A DNA stretch of 64,000 bases from Sphingomonas parva (ex Maeng et al. 2020) (GCF_004564275.1 NZ_SPDV01000001.1:62001-126000), one strand, 5' to 3'. Positions 42,780 through 55,421 are shown, counted from the first letter of the stretch. Notes: generated by a model not told the origin, from the letters alone. Made by a program: numbers and translations.

Positions 42780-43625
42780 TCAGTTGCCCGGCCGCCGCGC
42801 CATGAACGCCAGCCGCTCGAACAGCATCACGTCCTGCTCGTTCTTGAGCAGGGCGCCGTGCAGCGGCGGGATCGCCTTGGCGGGATCGCGCGACTGCAGC
42901 ACCTCGAGCGGCATGTCTTCGTGCAGCAGGAGCTTCAGCCAGTCGATCAGCTCGCTGGTCGACGGTTTCTTCTTGAGGCCGGGCACGTCGCGGACCTGGT
43001 AGAAGATCTCGAGCGCCTTCGAGACGAGAATTTTCTGGATGCCGGGAAAGTGGACGTCGACGATCGCCTGCATCGTCTCGCGGTCGGGGAACTTGATGTA
43101 GTGGAAGAAGCAGCGGCGCAGGAAAGCGTCGGGCAGCTCCTTTTCATTGTTCGAGGTGATGACCACGATCGGCCGCTCCACCGCCTTCACCGTCTCGCCG
43201 GTCTCGTAGACGTGGAACTCCATTCGATCGAGCTCCTGGAGGAGATCGTTCGGGAATTCGATATCCGCCTTGTCGATCTCGTCGATCAGCAGAACCGGAA
43301 GCTGGGGGCTGGTGAACGCCTCCCATAATTTGCCGCGCCGGATGTAGTTCGAGATGTCGTGAACGCGGGGATCGCCGAGCTGGCCGTCGCGCAGGCGGGC
43401 GACCGCGTCATATTCGTAGAGCCCCTGGTGCGCCTTGGTGGTGGATTTGACGTGCCACTCGATCAGCGGCGCGCCGACGGCGCCGGCGATCTCATGGGCG
43501 AGCACCGTCTTGCCGGTTCCCGGCTCGCCCTTGACCAGCAGCGGCCGGCGGAGCGTCACCGCGGCGTTGACCGCGACCTTCAGATCCTCGGTCGCGACGT
43601 AGTTGCTGGTGCCTTCGAAGCGCAT
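42780..43625 (-). CDS. MoxR-family AAA+ ATPase
   Basis: A 281-aa AAA+ protein. Walker A is GEPGTGKTVLAHEI, Walker B is LLIDEIDKADIEF, sensor 1 is VITSNNEKELPDAFLRRC with the arginine finger region after it, and the C-terminal helices include PSTSELIDWLKLLLHEDM. MoxR ATPases act with von Willebrand factor A proteins as chaperones for metal or cofactor insertion. No VWA gene is adjacent here, so the partner must be elsewhere. ATG 43625 has AAAGGA ahead; the longer frame to 43670 lacks one. Confidence 0.92.
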   Translation of the reverse strand: MRFEGTSNYVATEDLKVAVNAAVTLRRPLLVKGEPGTGKTVLAHEIAGAVGAPLIEWHVKSTTKAHQGLYEYDAVARLRDGQLGDPRVHDISNYIRRGKLWEAFTSPQLPVLLIDEIDKADIEFPNDLLQELDRMEFHVYETGETVKAVERPIVVITSNNEKELPDAFLRRCFFHYIKFPDRETMQAIVDVHFPGIQKILVSKALEIFYQVRDVPGLKKKPSTSELIDWLKLLLHEDMPLEVLQSRDPAKAIPPLHGALLKNEQDVMLFERLAFMARRPGN

Positions 43626-43694
43626 TCCCGTCCTTTCGCTCGACAGCGCGAGCGATAGGGGAGGGGCCATCGCAGGGCAAGCTGCCCAGGGCGC

Positions 43695-44366
43695 TCAGCC
43701 CTGGGCGCGCGCCTGGTGCCGGGCCTCGAGCAGGTCCCACAGGCCGTGGTGCTGATGAAGGATTTGCTCGGCGCCGAACAGCAAGGCGCGCTGGACGGCC
43801 GGCGAGCCGGCGTAGGCGTCGGCGAGATCGGCGATCGGGCCGGGTTCGGCGATCGTGTACGGCGGAGGCTCCACGCCGAAGCGGCGTGCACCGGCGTCGA
43901 GCACCTCGCGCAGGTGCGCCCAGTCGAGAACCAGGGCGAGGGACGCGCCGAGCGCGCAGCCGTTGCGCTCCGATTGGGCCAGCATGTCCAGAGCATGGCG
44001 CTGCGCGAGCACGGTCGAATCGGTGCCGGCGGCGCCCGGCGTGCTGGGCACGGGACCGGCAGCGACGGCAAGGCGCGCCAGATAAGCCCGCTCGCCCGCA
44101 AAGGCGTAGGTGGCTTGGGCGAACCAGCCGCGCGACGCGGGGTCGACAGCGCGCAGCGAGGCGTGATCGATCACCCCCGGATAGCGGCCGTGCAGAGTGC
44201 AGAGATAATGGATGAGATCGGCAAGGCTTCGGGCGCAATGCTCGCCGCGCAGAAGCTCCGGGTGGCGGGGCCAGGGATGAGCCGCGCTGCCCCGGTCGGC
44301 GACGCACGTCAGCAGGGTCTGCCCCGTCGGGGCGGCCCGTGCCATGCCGAGCGGAGCTGATGCCAT
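43695..44366 (-). CDS. Conserved hypothetical protein (helical, sphingomonad type)
   Basis: A 223-aa, mainly helical, Ala/Leu-rich cytoplasmic protein without membrane segment. Distinct stretches are ELLRGEHCARSLADLIHYLCTLHGRYPGVI, where an early His/Cys pair stands, and TIAEPGPIADLADAYAGSPAVQRALLFG, with HQHHGLWDLLEARHQA at the end. I do not recognise a characterised family. ATG 44366 is chosen because the upstream codons (MRVM) have no proper ribosome-binding spacing, though ATG 44375 is possible. It lies 69 bases upstream of moxR on the same strand. Confidence 0.7.
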   Translation of the reverse strand: MASAPLGMARAAPTGQTLLTCVADRGSAAHPWPRHPELLRGEHCARSLADLIHYLCTLHGRYPGVIDHASLRAVDPASRGWFAQATYAFAGERAYLARLAVAAGPVPSTPGAAGTDSTVLAQRHALDMLAQSERNGCALGASLALVLDWAHLREVLDAGARRFGVEPPPYTIAEPGPIADLADAYAGSPAVQRALLFGAEQILHQHHGLWDLLEARHQARAQG

Positions 44367-44442
44367 AACCCTCATTCTCCCAAGCGTTCTCGAAGAACGG
44401 CTTACCAGCTTCACCTATATCAATGCCGTAAAAAGGAGGTTT

Positions 44443-44454
44443 ATGGCGTGTTAG
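44443..44454 (+). other. Three-codon micro-ORF behind a perfect Shine-Dalgarno
   Basis: AAAAAGGAGGT ends at 44440, followed by ATG GCG TGT TAG (M-A-C). A second micro-ORF (ATG CGG GGA CCT CGG TGA, 44460-44477) follows at once. Neither is long enough for a functional protein; together with the terminator at 44501-44522 they suggest a short transcript of regulatory kind. Confidence 0.35.
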
Positions 44455-44500
44455 GCACAATGCGGGGACCTCGGTGAAGCGCTTCCAGGCCCCGTCCCAA

Positions 44501-44522
44501 GCCGTTCGAAAACGGCTCTTTT
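44501..44522 (+). terminator. Rightward intrinsic terminator
   Basis: GCCGTT-cgaa-AACGGC followed by TCTTTT. It points rightward, where no annotated gene precedes it, so it may end a small RNA starting between 44370 and 44440. Confidence 0.5.
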
Positions 44523-44557
44523 CCGGAGCGGTGCAGCGGCGCGTTGGATCACCGTCC

Positions 44558-44587
44558 AAAAAAAGGCCCTCCGGAGGGAGGGCCTTT
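44558..44587 (-). terminator. Rho-independent terminator of the dnaG-rpoD operon
   Basis: Leftward: AAAGGCCCTCC-loop-GGAGGGCCTTT with a run of seven T. It starts 4 bases after the rpoD stop. Confidence 0.9.
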
Positions 44588-44590
44588 CGT

Positions 44591-46621
44591 TCACTGATCG
44601 AGGAAGCTGCGCATCTTCCGTGAGCGGGAGGGGTGCTTCAGCTTCCTGAGCGCCTTGGCCTCGATCTGGCGGATTCGCTCGCGGGTCACCGAGAATTGCT
44701 GGCCGACCTCCTCGAGCGTGTGATCGGTGTTCATGCCGATGCCGAAGCGCATGCGCAGCACGCGCTCCTCGCGCGGCGTCAGCGAGGCGAGCACCCGGGT
44801 CACCGTCTCCTTGAGGTTCGCCTGGATCGCGGCGTCGACCGGGATCACGGCATTCTTGTCCTCGATGAAATCGCCGAGGTGCGAATCCTCCTCGTCGCCG
44901 ATCGGGGTCTCGAGGCTGATCGGCTCCTTGGCGATCTTCATCACCTTGCGGACCTTCTCGAGCGGCATCGACAGGCGCTCGGCGAGCTCTTCCGGAGTCG
45001 GCTCGCGGCCGATCTCGTGAAGGATCTGGCGCGAGGTCCGGACCAGCTTGTTGATCGTCTCGATCATATGGACCGGAATGCGGATCGTGCGCGCTTGATC
45101 GGCGATCGAGCGCGTGATCGCCTGCCGGATCCACCAGGTAGCGTAGGTCGAGAACTTGTAGCCGCGGCGATACTCGAACTTGTCGACCGCCTTCATCAGA
45201 CCGATGTTGCCCTCCTGGATGAGATCCAGGAACTGCAGGCCGCGGTTCGTGTACTTCTTGGCGATCGAGATCACGAGGCGGAGATTGGCCTCGACCATTT
45301 CCTTCTTCGCGATGCGCGCCTCGCGCTCGGCCTTCTGGACCTGGTTCACGATGCGGCGGAACTCGGCGAGGCTCATGCCGGTCGCCTGGGCGATCTCCGA
45401 GATCTCGGTGCGGATGCGCTCGATCGCGGACGATTCCTGCGAGCAGAAAGCGTTCCACTTCTTGTCGAGGTTGCAGACGCGGTCCGACCAGCCCTCGTCG
45501 AGCTCATGACCCATATAAGCGTCGAGGAACGCCTTGCGCGGCACCTTGTGGCGCTCGGCGAGGCGCAGCATCTGCCCACCCAGCGCGGTCAGGCGGCGGT
45601 TGTAGCTGTAGAGCTGATCGACGAGATATTCGATCTTGGCGTTGTGGAACTGGACGCTCTCCACCTCGGCGGTGAGCTGCTCGCGCAGGTCCTGATACTT
45701 GCTCTCCTGCCCGGCCGGGAAGGCCTGGCCGGCGCTCATCGCCTCCATGCGGGCGCTCTGCAGCGCCGAGAACTTCTTGTAGAGATCGGTGATGCGGGCG
45801 AAGCGCTCCAGCGCCTGCGGCTTCAGCGTCTCTTCCATCTGGGCAAGGGAGAGGGTGTTGTCCTCATCCTCTTCCTCGAACTGGTTGCGCCGGGTGACCG
45901 GGTTGCCGTCCTCATCCTCTTCCTCGACGACTTCCTCGACGTCCTCTTCCTCCTTGAAGGAGGGACCGGCCGCCGCCTCGCTGATCTCCCCGTCGGTATT
46001 CTCCTCCGCGCCGGCGACCTGTTCCGGCGTCGGACCCTTGGAGAGCATGGCGTCGAGATCGAGGATCTCGCGCAGCTGCATGTGGCCCTCGTTGAGGGCG
46101 TTCGACCACTCGATGATCGCGTTGAACGTGATCGGGCTCTCGCAGAGGCCCCAGATCATCGTGTCGCGGCCGGCCTCGATGCGCTTGGCAATGGCGATCT
46201 CGCCCTCGCGGGAGAGCAGTTCGACGGCGCCCATCTCGCGCAGGTACATGCGGACGGGATCGTCGGTGCGATCGACCGTCTCCTTCTTCTTCTCGATGAC
46301 GAAGCGCTCGCCGTCGCTGCCGTCCTGCTCGTCGAGGCCGCCGTCCGAATCGGTCTCCGACGACGAATCCTCCTCGTCGCGATCGTCGTTCTCGACGATG
46401 TTGACGCCCATGTCGTTGAGCGCGGACATAATATCCTCGATCTGCTCGGACGACATCTGGTCCTGCGGGAGGGCCTCGTTGAGCTCGTCATAGGTGATGA
46501 CGCCGCGCTTCTTGGCGCGGGCGAGCATCTTCTTGATCGAGGCTTCGTTGAGGTCGATCAGCGGCGCATCGCCCCCGTCCTGCTTGTCTTCCGCATCGAT
46601 CGCCGTGTTCGTCTTCGCCAT
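44591..46621 (-). CDS. rpoD: RNA polymerase sigma factor RpoD (sigma-70)
   Basis: A 676-aa housekeeping sigma factor. Region 1.1 begins [16 protein letters not shown]; an acidic insert follows ([16 protein letters not shown], about 225-245). Regions 2.3-2.4 read [20 protein letters not shown], region 3 [16 protein letters not shown], and region 4.2 [20 protein letters not shown] to the end [13 protein letters not shown] 46621 directly follows the dnaG stop with no spacing. It is the last gene of the macromolecular synthesis operon, ended by a strong terminator. Confidence 0.98.
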   Translation of the reverse strand: MAKTNTAIDAEDKQDGGDAPLIDLNEASIKKMLARAKKRGVITYDELNEALPQDQMSSEQIEDIMSALNDMGVNIVENDDRDEEDSSSETDSDGGLDEQDGSDGERFVIEKKKETVDRTDDPVRMYLREMGAVELLSREGEIAIAKRIEAGRDTMIWGLCESPITFNAIIEWSNALNEGHMQLREILDLDAMLSKGPTPEQVAGAEENTDGEISEAAAGPSFKEEEDVEEVVEEEDEDGNPVTRRNQFEEEDEDNTLSLAQMEETLKPQALERFARITDLYKKFSALQSARMEAMSAGQAFPAGQESKYQDLREQLTAEVESVQFHNAKIEYLVDQLYSYNRRLTALGGQMLRLAERHKVPRKAFLDAYMGHELDEGWSDRVCNLDKKWNAFCSQESSAIERIRTEISEIAQATGMSLAEFRRIVNQVQKAEREARIAKKEMVEANLRLVISIAKKYTNRGLQFLDLIQEGNIGLMKAVDKFEYRRGYKFSTYATWWIRQAITRSIADQARTIRIPVHMIETINKLVRTSRQILHEIGREPTPEELAERLSMPLEKVRKVMKIAKEPISLETPIGDEEDSHLGDFIEDKNAVIPVDAAIQANLKETVTRVLASLTPREERVLRMRFGIGMNTDHTLEEVGQQFSVTRERIRQIEAKALRKLKHPSRSRKMRSFLDQ

Positions 46622-48523
46622 CTAAACGCCTTGTTCCTGTCTGGATCCCGCATCCCCTTCGATCAGGGCCGCGAGCTGCTTTTCCGCCTCATCCCGCGCT
46701 TTCCGGAGCCGCTGCTGCTCCTGGAAGGCGGCTTCGTCTCCCGTCTCCTTCAGCCGTTCGGTCGCGGCCTCAAGCGCGGAACATAGTCCCGGCTGGGCCG
46801 CTAATGTGTCGATCACCAGAACGAGATCGCGGTGGGCGCGTTCCGGATCGGCATCACGGCGGGTGAAGGAAAAGGCCAGTCCTCTCTCCTGGCGAAGCGC
46901 CTCCGCGAGAGGCGCCGCACCTTCCTCGGTCAATATGGTATTTAGACGCTCGTGATCAAGTTCGCCGTGGATCAGCGCCGCCGATAGCAAAATATCGCGG
47001 AGCCGCAACGAAGCCGGATCGCCGATCGGCAAAGCGGCGACCGCTTCCGCATGTCCGGCAATGACTTGAGGGTGGCGAACGAGACCGGCGAGCACGGCGC
47101 GCAACCAGCGTGGATCGAGGCCGGCGCTGGCCACGGCCTTCGCCTGTTCCGAAACGGGGCGCGGGATCTGGAAACGTCCGTTCTGGAAACGTCCGGGAGC
47201 GAAGCGGCCGCCGCCCTGGAAAGCGCCCCGCTGGAAGGCTGGGCGCTCGCCTCCCTGGCGCTGCGGCCGGGTGAGCGCGTCGAAGCGCTGCAGCAGCTCC
47301 ATCCGATATTGCTCGCGCACGTCGGAATCCGCGATCGTCGCGGCCAGCTCGAACAGGCGGCGCTTGAGGCCGGCACGCGCCTCCGGCGTGTCGAGCGGCT
47401 CCGCGCTGGATTCGTGGCGCCAGAGGCGGTCGACCAGCGGCTCGGGCGCCTCGAGCAGGGCCTCGAAGGCGGCGCGGCCCTGGCTGCGAACGAGATCGTC
47501 GGGATCCTGGCCCGCGGGAAGGGTGACGAAGCCGAGCGAGCGTCCCGGGCCGACATGGGGAAGTGCACGATGCGCAGCGCGCACGGCGGCCTTCTGGCCG
47601 GCCGCATCGCCGTCGAAGCAGAGGATCGGGGCAGGGGCGAGGCGCCAGAGGCGCTCGAGCTGGCCCTCGGTCAGTGCCGTGCCGAGCGGCGCCACCGCCT
47701 CGCCGATCCCGGCCTGATCGAGCGCGATGACGTCGAGATAGCCTTCGACCACGACCACCCTGCGGCTGTTGCGGCTGGCGGGGGCGGCCCGGTCGAGATT
47801 GTAGAGGGTCCGGCCCTTGTCGAAGAGCGGTGTCTCCGGCGAGTTCAGATATTTCGGCTCGCCGTCGCCCAGGATGCGGCCGCCGAAGGCGATCACCCGC
47901 CCGCGCTGGTCGCGGATCGGGATCATCAACCGGCCGCGGAAGCGGTCATAGGGCTCGCGCTCGCCCTCCGGATCGATCAGCAGGCCGGTCTCGATCAACC
48001 TCTCGATGCCGCAGTCTTGGAGCGCGGACTTGAGCTTGCCACGGCTGTCGGGCGCGAAGCCGAAGCCGAAGCGGGCGATCGTCGCGTCCTTGATCCCGCG
48101 GCGCTTCAGATACTCCCGCGCCGCTGCGCCCTCGATCGAGCCGAGCTGCTCGACGAACCAGCGCTGCGCGGCCTCGGTGACGTCGTACAGCCCGGCTGCC
48201 CGCTCGGCCTTCTGTTGCGCGCGGGGATCCGGCGCGGGAACCTCGAGCCCGACCGCATCCGCGAGCTCCTTCACGGCCTCCATGAACGGCAGTCCGCGCG
48301 CATCGGTGAGGTAGCGGATCGCATCGCCGTGCGCACCGCAGCCGAAGCAGTGGTAGAAGCCCTTTTCGTCGTTGATCGTGAAGCTCGGCGTCTTCTCCTT
48401 GTGAAACGGGCAGCACGCCTTCCACTCGCGCCCCGCCTTTTGCAGCTTCACGCTCCGCCCGATCAGCGTCGACAACGAGGTGCGGGCTCGGACCTCGTCC
48501 AGGAATTGCGGGGAAAGGGTCAA
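46622..48523 (-). CDS. dnaG: DNA primase
   Basis: A 633-aa primase that lays RNA primers at the replication fork. The CHC2 zinc finger CCPFHKEKTPSF...YHCFGCGAHGD (about 35-65), the TOPRIM metal-binding motif VVVEGYLDVIAL and the GTALTEGQLERL segment are clear; the last 150 residues are the helicase-binding domain. The start is TTG at 48523, overlapping the DUF559 stop as TTGA; GAGGGGGGA ahead of it belongs to an intergenic repeat. A rare start codon supplied by a repeat is unusual for an essential gene. Confidence 0.96.
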   Translation of the reverse strand: MTLSPQFLDEVRARTSLSTLIGRSVKLQKAGREWKACCPFHKEKTPSFTINDEKGFYHCFGCGAHGDAIRYLTDARGLPFMEAVKELADAVGLEVPAPDPRAQQKAERAAGLYDVTEAAQRWFVEQLGSIEGAAAREYLKRRGIKDATIARFGFGFAPDSRGKLKSALQDCGIERLIETGLLIDPEGEREPYDRFRGRLMIPIRDQRGRVIAFGGRILGDGEPKYLNSPETPLFDKGRTLYNLDRAAPASRNSRRVVVVEGYLDVIALDQAGIGEAVAPLGTALTEGQLERLWRLAPAPILCFDGDAAGQKAAVRAAHRALPHVGPGRSLGFVTLPAGQDPDDLVRSQGRAAFEALLEAPEPLVDRLWRHESSAEPLDTPEARAGLKRRLFELAATIADSDVREQYRMELLQRFDALTRPQRQGGERPAFQRGAFQGGGRFAPGRFQNGRFQIPRPVSEQAKAVASAGLDPRWLRAVLAGLVRHPQVIAGHAEAVAALPIGDPASLRLRDILLSAALIHGELDHERLNTILTEEGAAPLAEALRQERGLAFSFTRRDADPERAHRDLVLVIDTLAAQPGLCSALEAATERLKETGDEAAFQEQQRLRKARDEAEKQLAALIEGDAGSRQEQGV

Positions 48524-48909
48524 AGTCCCCCCTCGCCGTCGGGGAGGGGGTTAGGGGGTGGGCAGGCGCCGAGCGCGACCCCGATCCTGTCCAAGACTCC
48601 CTCCAGAGTGTCGGTCACTTCGTTGTTCCAGAACCTGATCACACGGTAGCCGGCATGCTCGAGAAAGCGCGTTCGCTCCCGATCGGCTTCCGCATTGGCA
48701 GAGTGCTGTCCGCCGTCGAGTTCAATCACGAGCATGGCTCGTCGGCAGACAAAATCGCAAATGAACGGTCCCACAGGTATTTGGCGGCTGAACTTGAAGC
48801 CGTTCAGGCGCCGCTGCCGAAGCTGGAGCCATAGCAGACGCTCACAATCGGTGGCATTGTTGCGGAGGTTCTGAGCTCTTTTTGTCGGCCTTCGCGGCGC
48901 GTCGGGCAT
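48520..48909 (-). CDS. DUF559 domain endonuclease-like protein
   Basis: A 129-aa protein of the DUF559 (Vsr/MTES-like nuclease) family. TDCERLLWLQLRQRRLNGFKFSRQ, then PVGPFICDFVCRRAMLVIELDGGQH and RTRFLEHAGYRVIRFWNNEV give the E...D-x...E-x-D pattern of a restriction-like fold. Its C-terminus CPPPNPLPDGEGG is encoded by an intergenic repeat, and the ribosome-binding site (AGGGGGTGGG) by an inverted copy of the same repeat. It sits inside the gatB/YqeY-dnaG-rpoD operon, which normally lacks it, so it is probably an inserted unit. Confidence 0.88.
   Translation of the reverse strand: MPDAPRRPTKRAQNLRNNATDCERLLWLQLRQRRLNGFKFSRQIPVGPFICDFVCRRAMLVIELDGGQHSANAEADRERTRFLEHAGYRVIRFWNNEVTDTLEGVLDRIGVALGACPPPNPLPDGEGGL
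48526..48564 (-). repeat. Intergenic repeat, copy A (inverted)
   Basis: Leftward TGCCCACCCCCTAACCCC, then CTCCCCGACGGCGAGGGGGG. It forms the last DUF559 codons and the dnaG ribosome-binding site. It matches copy B at 48909-48947 except in the loop arm. Confidence 0.8.
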
Positions 48910-48947
48910 GCCCACCCCCTAACCCCCTCCCCGGTGGGGAGGGGGAA
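48909..48947 (+). repeat. Intergenic repeat, copy B
   Basis: TGCCCACCCCCTAACCCC, then CTCCCCGGTGGGGAGGGGGA, containing a perfect 10-bp stem CCCCCTCCCC/GGGGAGGGGG. Together with copy A it brackets the DUF559 gene as an inverted pair. Confidence 0.85.
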
Positions 48948-48952
48948 TCTTC

Positions 48953-49408
48953 TTACCCCAGCCGCGCCTTCACCAGGCCGCTCGCCTTGCTCATGTCGAG
49001 GTTCGCCGCGTGGCGTTCCTTGAGGACGGCCATGACGCGGCCCATGTCCTTGACCGAGCTCGCGCCGGTCTCGGCGACGATGGCGTCGATCGCGGCCTTC
49101 GTCTCGTCCTCGCTCATCTGGCGGGGCAGGAAGGTCTCGATCACGGAGACCTCGGCCTTCTCGGCGTCGGCGAGCTCCTGGCGGCCGCCCTGCTCGTAGA
49201 GGGCGATCGATTCGCGGCGCTGCTTGATCATCTTCTGCAGCACCTCGGTGACCAAGACGTCGTCGTCGCTCGGCGCGCTGGCGGCGCCGCGCAGCTCGAT
49301 GTCACGGTTCTTGAGGGTCGACTGGATCAGCCGGATGGCGGCGGTGCGCGGCTTGTCGCCCCCCTTCATCGCCGTGACCAGGGCAGCCTTGATGTCGTCG
49401 CGAATCAT
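48953..49408 (-). CDS. GatB/YqeY domain-containing protein
   Basis: A 151-aa helical protein like the C-terminal domain of GatB, free-standing as YqeY. Recognised by IRDDIKAALVTAMKGGDKPRT, TEVLQKMIKQRRESIALYEQGGRQELA and ETFLPRQMSEDE with GRVMAVLKERH. Free-standing YqeY is commonly encoded next to dnaG and rpoD (or rpsU), and probably binds tRNA or RNA; the exact role is unknown. It is divergent from carA. Confidence 0.93.
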   Translation of the reverse strand: MIRDDIKAALVTAMKGGDKPRTAAIRLIQSTLKNRDIELRGAASAPSDDDVLVTEVLQKMIKQRRESIALYEQGGRQELADAEKAEVSVIETFLPRQMSEDETKAAIDAIVAETGASSVKDMGRVMAVLKERHAANLDMSKASGLVKARLG

Positions 49409-49473
49409 GATCTCTCGTCGCCAAACGTGGGGGAAAGGCGCGAAGATAGCGGCAGGCTCCGGGTTTTAATAGA

Positions 49474-49502
49474 TTGACGCTGCGGCCCGGTCCGCCTAGC
49501 GG
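49474..49502 (+). promoter_or_regulatory. Candidate carA promoter
   Basis: TTGACG (49474-49479), 17 bases, TAGCGG (49497-49502). The -35 matches five of six; the -10 is weak. Confidence 0.35.
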
Positions 49503-49552
49503 CTGAGCCTTAGCGACATCGCCAGAACCATCCTCAAGGAGTGCCCGCCGAC

Positions 49553-50719
49553 ATGGCTCACGCCCAGCAATCGCCTGCGCCGAACGGAGCGACGGGCGTA
49601 TTGGTCCTGGCCGACGGAACGATCGTCTGGGGGCGCGGCTTCGGCGCCGAAGGGGAGGCGGTCGGCGAAATCTGCTTCAACACGGCGATGACCGGCTACC
49701 AGGAGGTGATGACCGATCCCTCCTACGCCTCGCAGATCGTCACCTTCACCTTCCCGCACATCGGCAACGTCGGCGCCAATTACGAGGATCTCGAGGCGGA
49801 CAATCCCTGGGCGCTCGGCTGCATCGTTCGCCAGGACGTCAGCGCGCCGAGCAACTTCCGGGCGATCCAGGGCTTCGACGCCTGGATGAAGGCGAACGGA
49901 CGGATCGGCCTCTCCGGCGTCGATACGCGGGCGCTGACCCGCAGGATCCGCGAGAAGGGGGCGCCGAACGGAGTCATCGCCCATAACGCGAAGGGCGAGT
50001 TCGACCTCGACGCGCTGCTCGAGAAGGCGCGCGCCTGGCCCGGCCTCGAAGGCATGGACCTGGCAAAGGAGGTCTCCTGCGCGCAGATGTTTCGCTGGTC
50101 GGGCGGGCGCTGGACGCTCGGCCGGGGCTATGGCGAGCATGAGGAGGACGCGAGCCGGCCGCATGTCGTCGCGATCGACTATGGCTCGAAGCGCAACATT
50201 TTCCGCAATCTCGCCGACGCCGGCGCCCGGGTCACCGTGCTGCCCGCCACCGCGACCTACGACGAGGTGATGGCGCACCGGCCCGACGGCATCTTCCTCT
50301 CGAACGGTCCCGGCGATCCGGCGGCGACCGGCGAATATGCCGTGCCGGTCATCCGGCAGCTGCTCGAGACCAGGAAGCCGTTGTTCGGCATCTGCCTCGG
50401 TCATCAGTTGCTCGGCCTCGCGGTCGGCGCGAAGACGGCGAAGATGCACCAGGGCCATCGCGGCGCGAACCATCCGGTGAAGCGGCTGGAGGACGGCCGC
50501 GTCGAGATCACCAGCATGAACCACGGCTTCGCGGTCGAGGCCGAGAGCCTGCCGGACAATGCGCGCCCGACCCACATCTCGCTGTTCGACGGGAGCCTCG
50601 CCGGCCTCGAACTCACCGACCGGCCCGCCTTCTCCGTACAATATCATCCCGAGGCGAGTCCCGGCCCTCAGGACAGCACCTATCTGTTCGAGAAGTTCGT
50701 GGACCAGCTCCAGAAGTAA
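49553..50719 (+). CDS. carA: Carbamoyl-phosphate synthase small subunit
   Basis: A 388-aa glutamine amidotransferase subunit delivering ammonia to CarB for arginine and pyrimidine synthesis. The N-terminal domain has [19 protein letters not shown] and [17 protein letters not shown]. The class I glutaminase domain carries the catalytic cysteine in [14 protein letters not shown] and the His/Glu pair in [16 protein letters not shown] 49553 is taken as start, with AAGGAG 12 bases ahead; GTG 49541 would sit on that site. Confidence 0.98.
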   Translation: MAHAQQSPAPNGATGVLVLADGTIVWGRGFGAEGEAVGEICFNTAMTGYQEVMTDPSYASQIVTFTFPHIGNVGANYEDLEADNPWALGCIVRQDVSAPSNFRAIQGFDAWMKANGRIGLSGVDTRALTRRIREKGAPNGVIAHNAKGEFDLDALLEKARAWPGLEGMDLAKEVSCAQMFRWSGGRWTLGRGYGEHEEDASRPHVVAIDYGSKRNIFRNLADAGARVTVLPATATYDEVMAHRPDGIFLSNGPGDPAATGEYAVPVIRQLLETRKPLFGICLGHQLLGLAVGAKTAKMHQGHRGANHPVKRLEDGRVEITSMNHGFAVEAESLPDNARPTHISLFDGSLAGLELTDRPAFSVQYHPEASPGPQDSTYLFEKFVDQLQK

Positions 50720-50799
50720 GCGCGGCGGGTGACCCGCCGAACGATTGCCATTTCCACCGAGCCCCTCGGGGCGAGGACATCGAAGGTCAGATCCAGCCT

Positions 50800-54138
<3,339 letters not shown>

Positions 54139-54218
54139 ACCTTCACACAATCGAAATTAGTCGGGCCGTCGTCAGCGTGGAGGCGGTCGAAAGCAGATTT
54201 TTGACGAAAGGCTGTATT

Positions 54219-54698
54219 ATGGCGACGGTAGACAAGATGCCGATGCTGGCTGAGGGCTATGAGAAGCTCCAGAACGAAGTGCGGCACCTGAAAACCGTCG
54301 AGCGTCCGGCGATCATCGACGCGATCGAAGAGGCGCGCGGTCACGGTGATCTTTCCGAGAACGCCGAATATCATGCCGCCAAGGAACGCCAGGGCCAGGT
54401 CGAGGCGCAGATCGCCGACATCGAGGACCGGCTCAGCCGCGCGATGGTCATCGATCCGACGACGCTGTCGGGCGACAAGGTCGTGTTCGGCGCCACCGTC
54501 CATCTGCTCGACGAAAACGACAAGCCGGTGACCTATCAGATCGTCGGCCAGACCGAGGCGGATGCGAAGGTCGGCCGGATCTCGTATAATTCGCCGCTCG
54601 GCCGCGCCCTGATCGGCCGCAACGTCGGCGACGAGGTCGAGGTCTCGACGCCCTCGGGCGATCGCTATTACGCGATCGAGAAGATCGAGTTCATCTAA
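54219..54698 (+). CDS. greA: Transcription elongation factor GreA
   Basis: A 159-aa factor that rescues backtracked RNA polymerase by stimulating transcript cleavage. The N-terminal coiled coil has [21 protein letters not shown] and the tip motif [17 protein letters not shown] with the acidic pair; the C-terminal domain has [25 protein letters not shown] 54219 matches the conserved start, with AAAGG ahead; the frame is open back to a GTG at 54135. Confidence 0.98.
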   Translation: MATVDKMPMLAEGYEKLQNEVRHLKTVERPAIIDAIEEARGHGDLSENAEYHAAKERQGQVEAQIADIEDRLSRAMVIDPTTLSGDKVVFGATVHLLDENDKPVTYQIVGQTEADAKVGRISYNSPLGRALIGRNVGDEVEVSTPSGDRYYAIEKIEFI

Positions 54699-54713
54699 GG
54701 GCCTGGCGCGAGC

Positions 54714-55355
54714 GTGCGTCCGCCAGCCAGCTGGAACAATGCCAGGGTCACGCTCGGCATCGCCGCGGTGACGGCATTGGCGTGGCTCCTGGTCACGACC
54801 GTCGGCGCCGAGCTCGCCGCGACCTATTGGGGCGGGTTCATCCCGGCACGCGTTTCGGGAACGCTCGCGGGCGGGCCGCTCGCGCCGGTGTGGCTGACGC
54901 CGCTCACCGCGACGCTGGTCCATGCGGACATCCTTCACCTGGCCTTCAACCTGCTGATGCTGCTCTTCTGCGGCCGCGCGATCGAGCCGATCCTCGGCGC
55001 CAAAGGCGTGCTGATCCTCTATCTGGTCGGCGCCTATGCGGCCGCGGCGGCGCAGTTCGGCTGGTCTCCGGGCGAGCGCGCGCCGATGATCGGCGCGAGC
55101 GGCGCCGTCTCGGCCCTGCTCGGCGCCTATGCGATGTTCTTCGGCCGCCACCGGATCAAGGTCGCGAACAATGCGGCGGCGGTGGCGATCAACGCCCTCT
55201 GGCTGGCCGCGGCATGGATCGGCCTCCAGCTGCTGATCGGGTTCGCCAGCGCCGGAAGCGGCATCATGATCGCGATCGCCGCCCATATCGGCGGCTTCCT
55301 TGCCGGGCTGCTGCTCGCGCGGCCCCTGCTCATGCTTCGCTGGCGCGGCGCCTGA
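54714..55355 (+). CDS. Rhomboid family intramembrane serine protease
   Basis: A 213-aa polytopic protein with six hydrophobic helices. The catalytic serine lies in MIGASGAVSALLGAYAMF, the histidine in AAHIGGFLAGLLLA, and ATLVHADILHLAFNLLMLL is the conserved helix 2 His/Asn segment. Rhomboids cleave membrane substrates within the bilayer; the substrate is not known. GTG 54714 starts 15 bases after greA, so cotranscription is likely. Confidence 0.93.
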   Translation: MRPPASWNNARVTLGIAAVTALAWLLVTTVGAELAATYWGGFIPARVSGTLAGGPLAPVWLTPLTATLVHADILHLAFNLLMLLFCGRAIEPILGAKGVLILYLVGAYAAAAAQFGWSPGERAPMIGASGAVSALLGAYAMFFGRHRIKVANNAAAVAINALWLAAAWIGLQLLIGFASAGSGIMIAIAAHIGGFLAGLLLARPLLMLRWRGA

Positions 55356-55421
55356 CGAGCCCGGCCGCGCTCGCCCTCCGGCGGCGCGGGTTCAGGCGTT
55401 CAGACTGAAGGCGCGCGCCTC

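Noticed and set aside
44633-46786. A 717-codon frame antisense to rpoD
   Set aside because: Reverse shadow of rpoD; low-complexity L/R/D composition.
48882-49199. A plus-strand frame starting with CPPPNPLPGGEGE
   Set aside because: Translation of intergenic repeat copy B followed by antisense of the YqeY gene.
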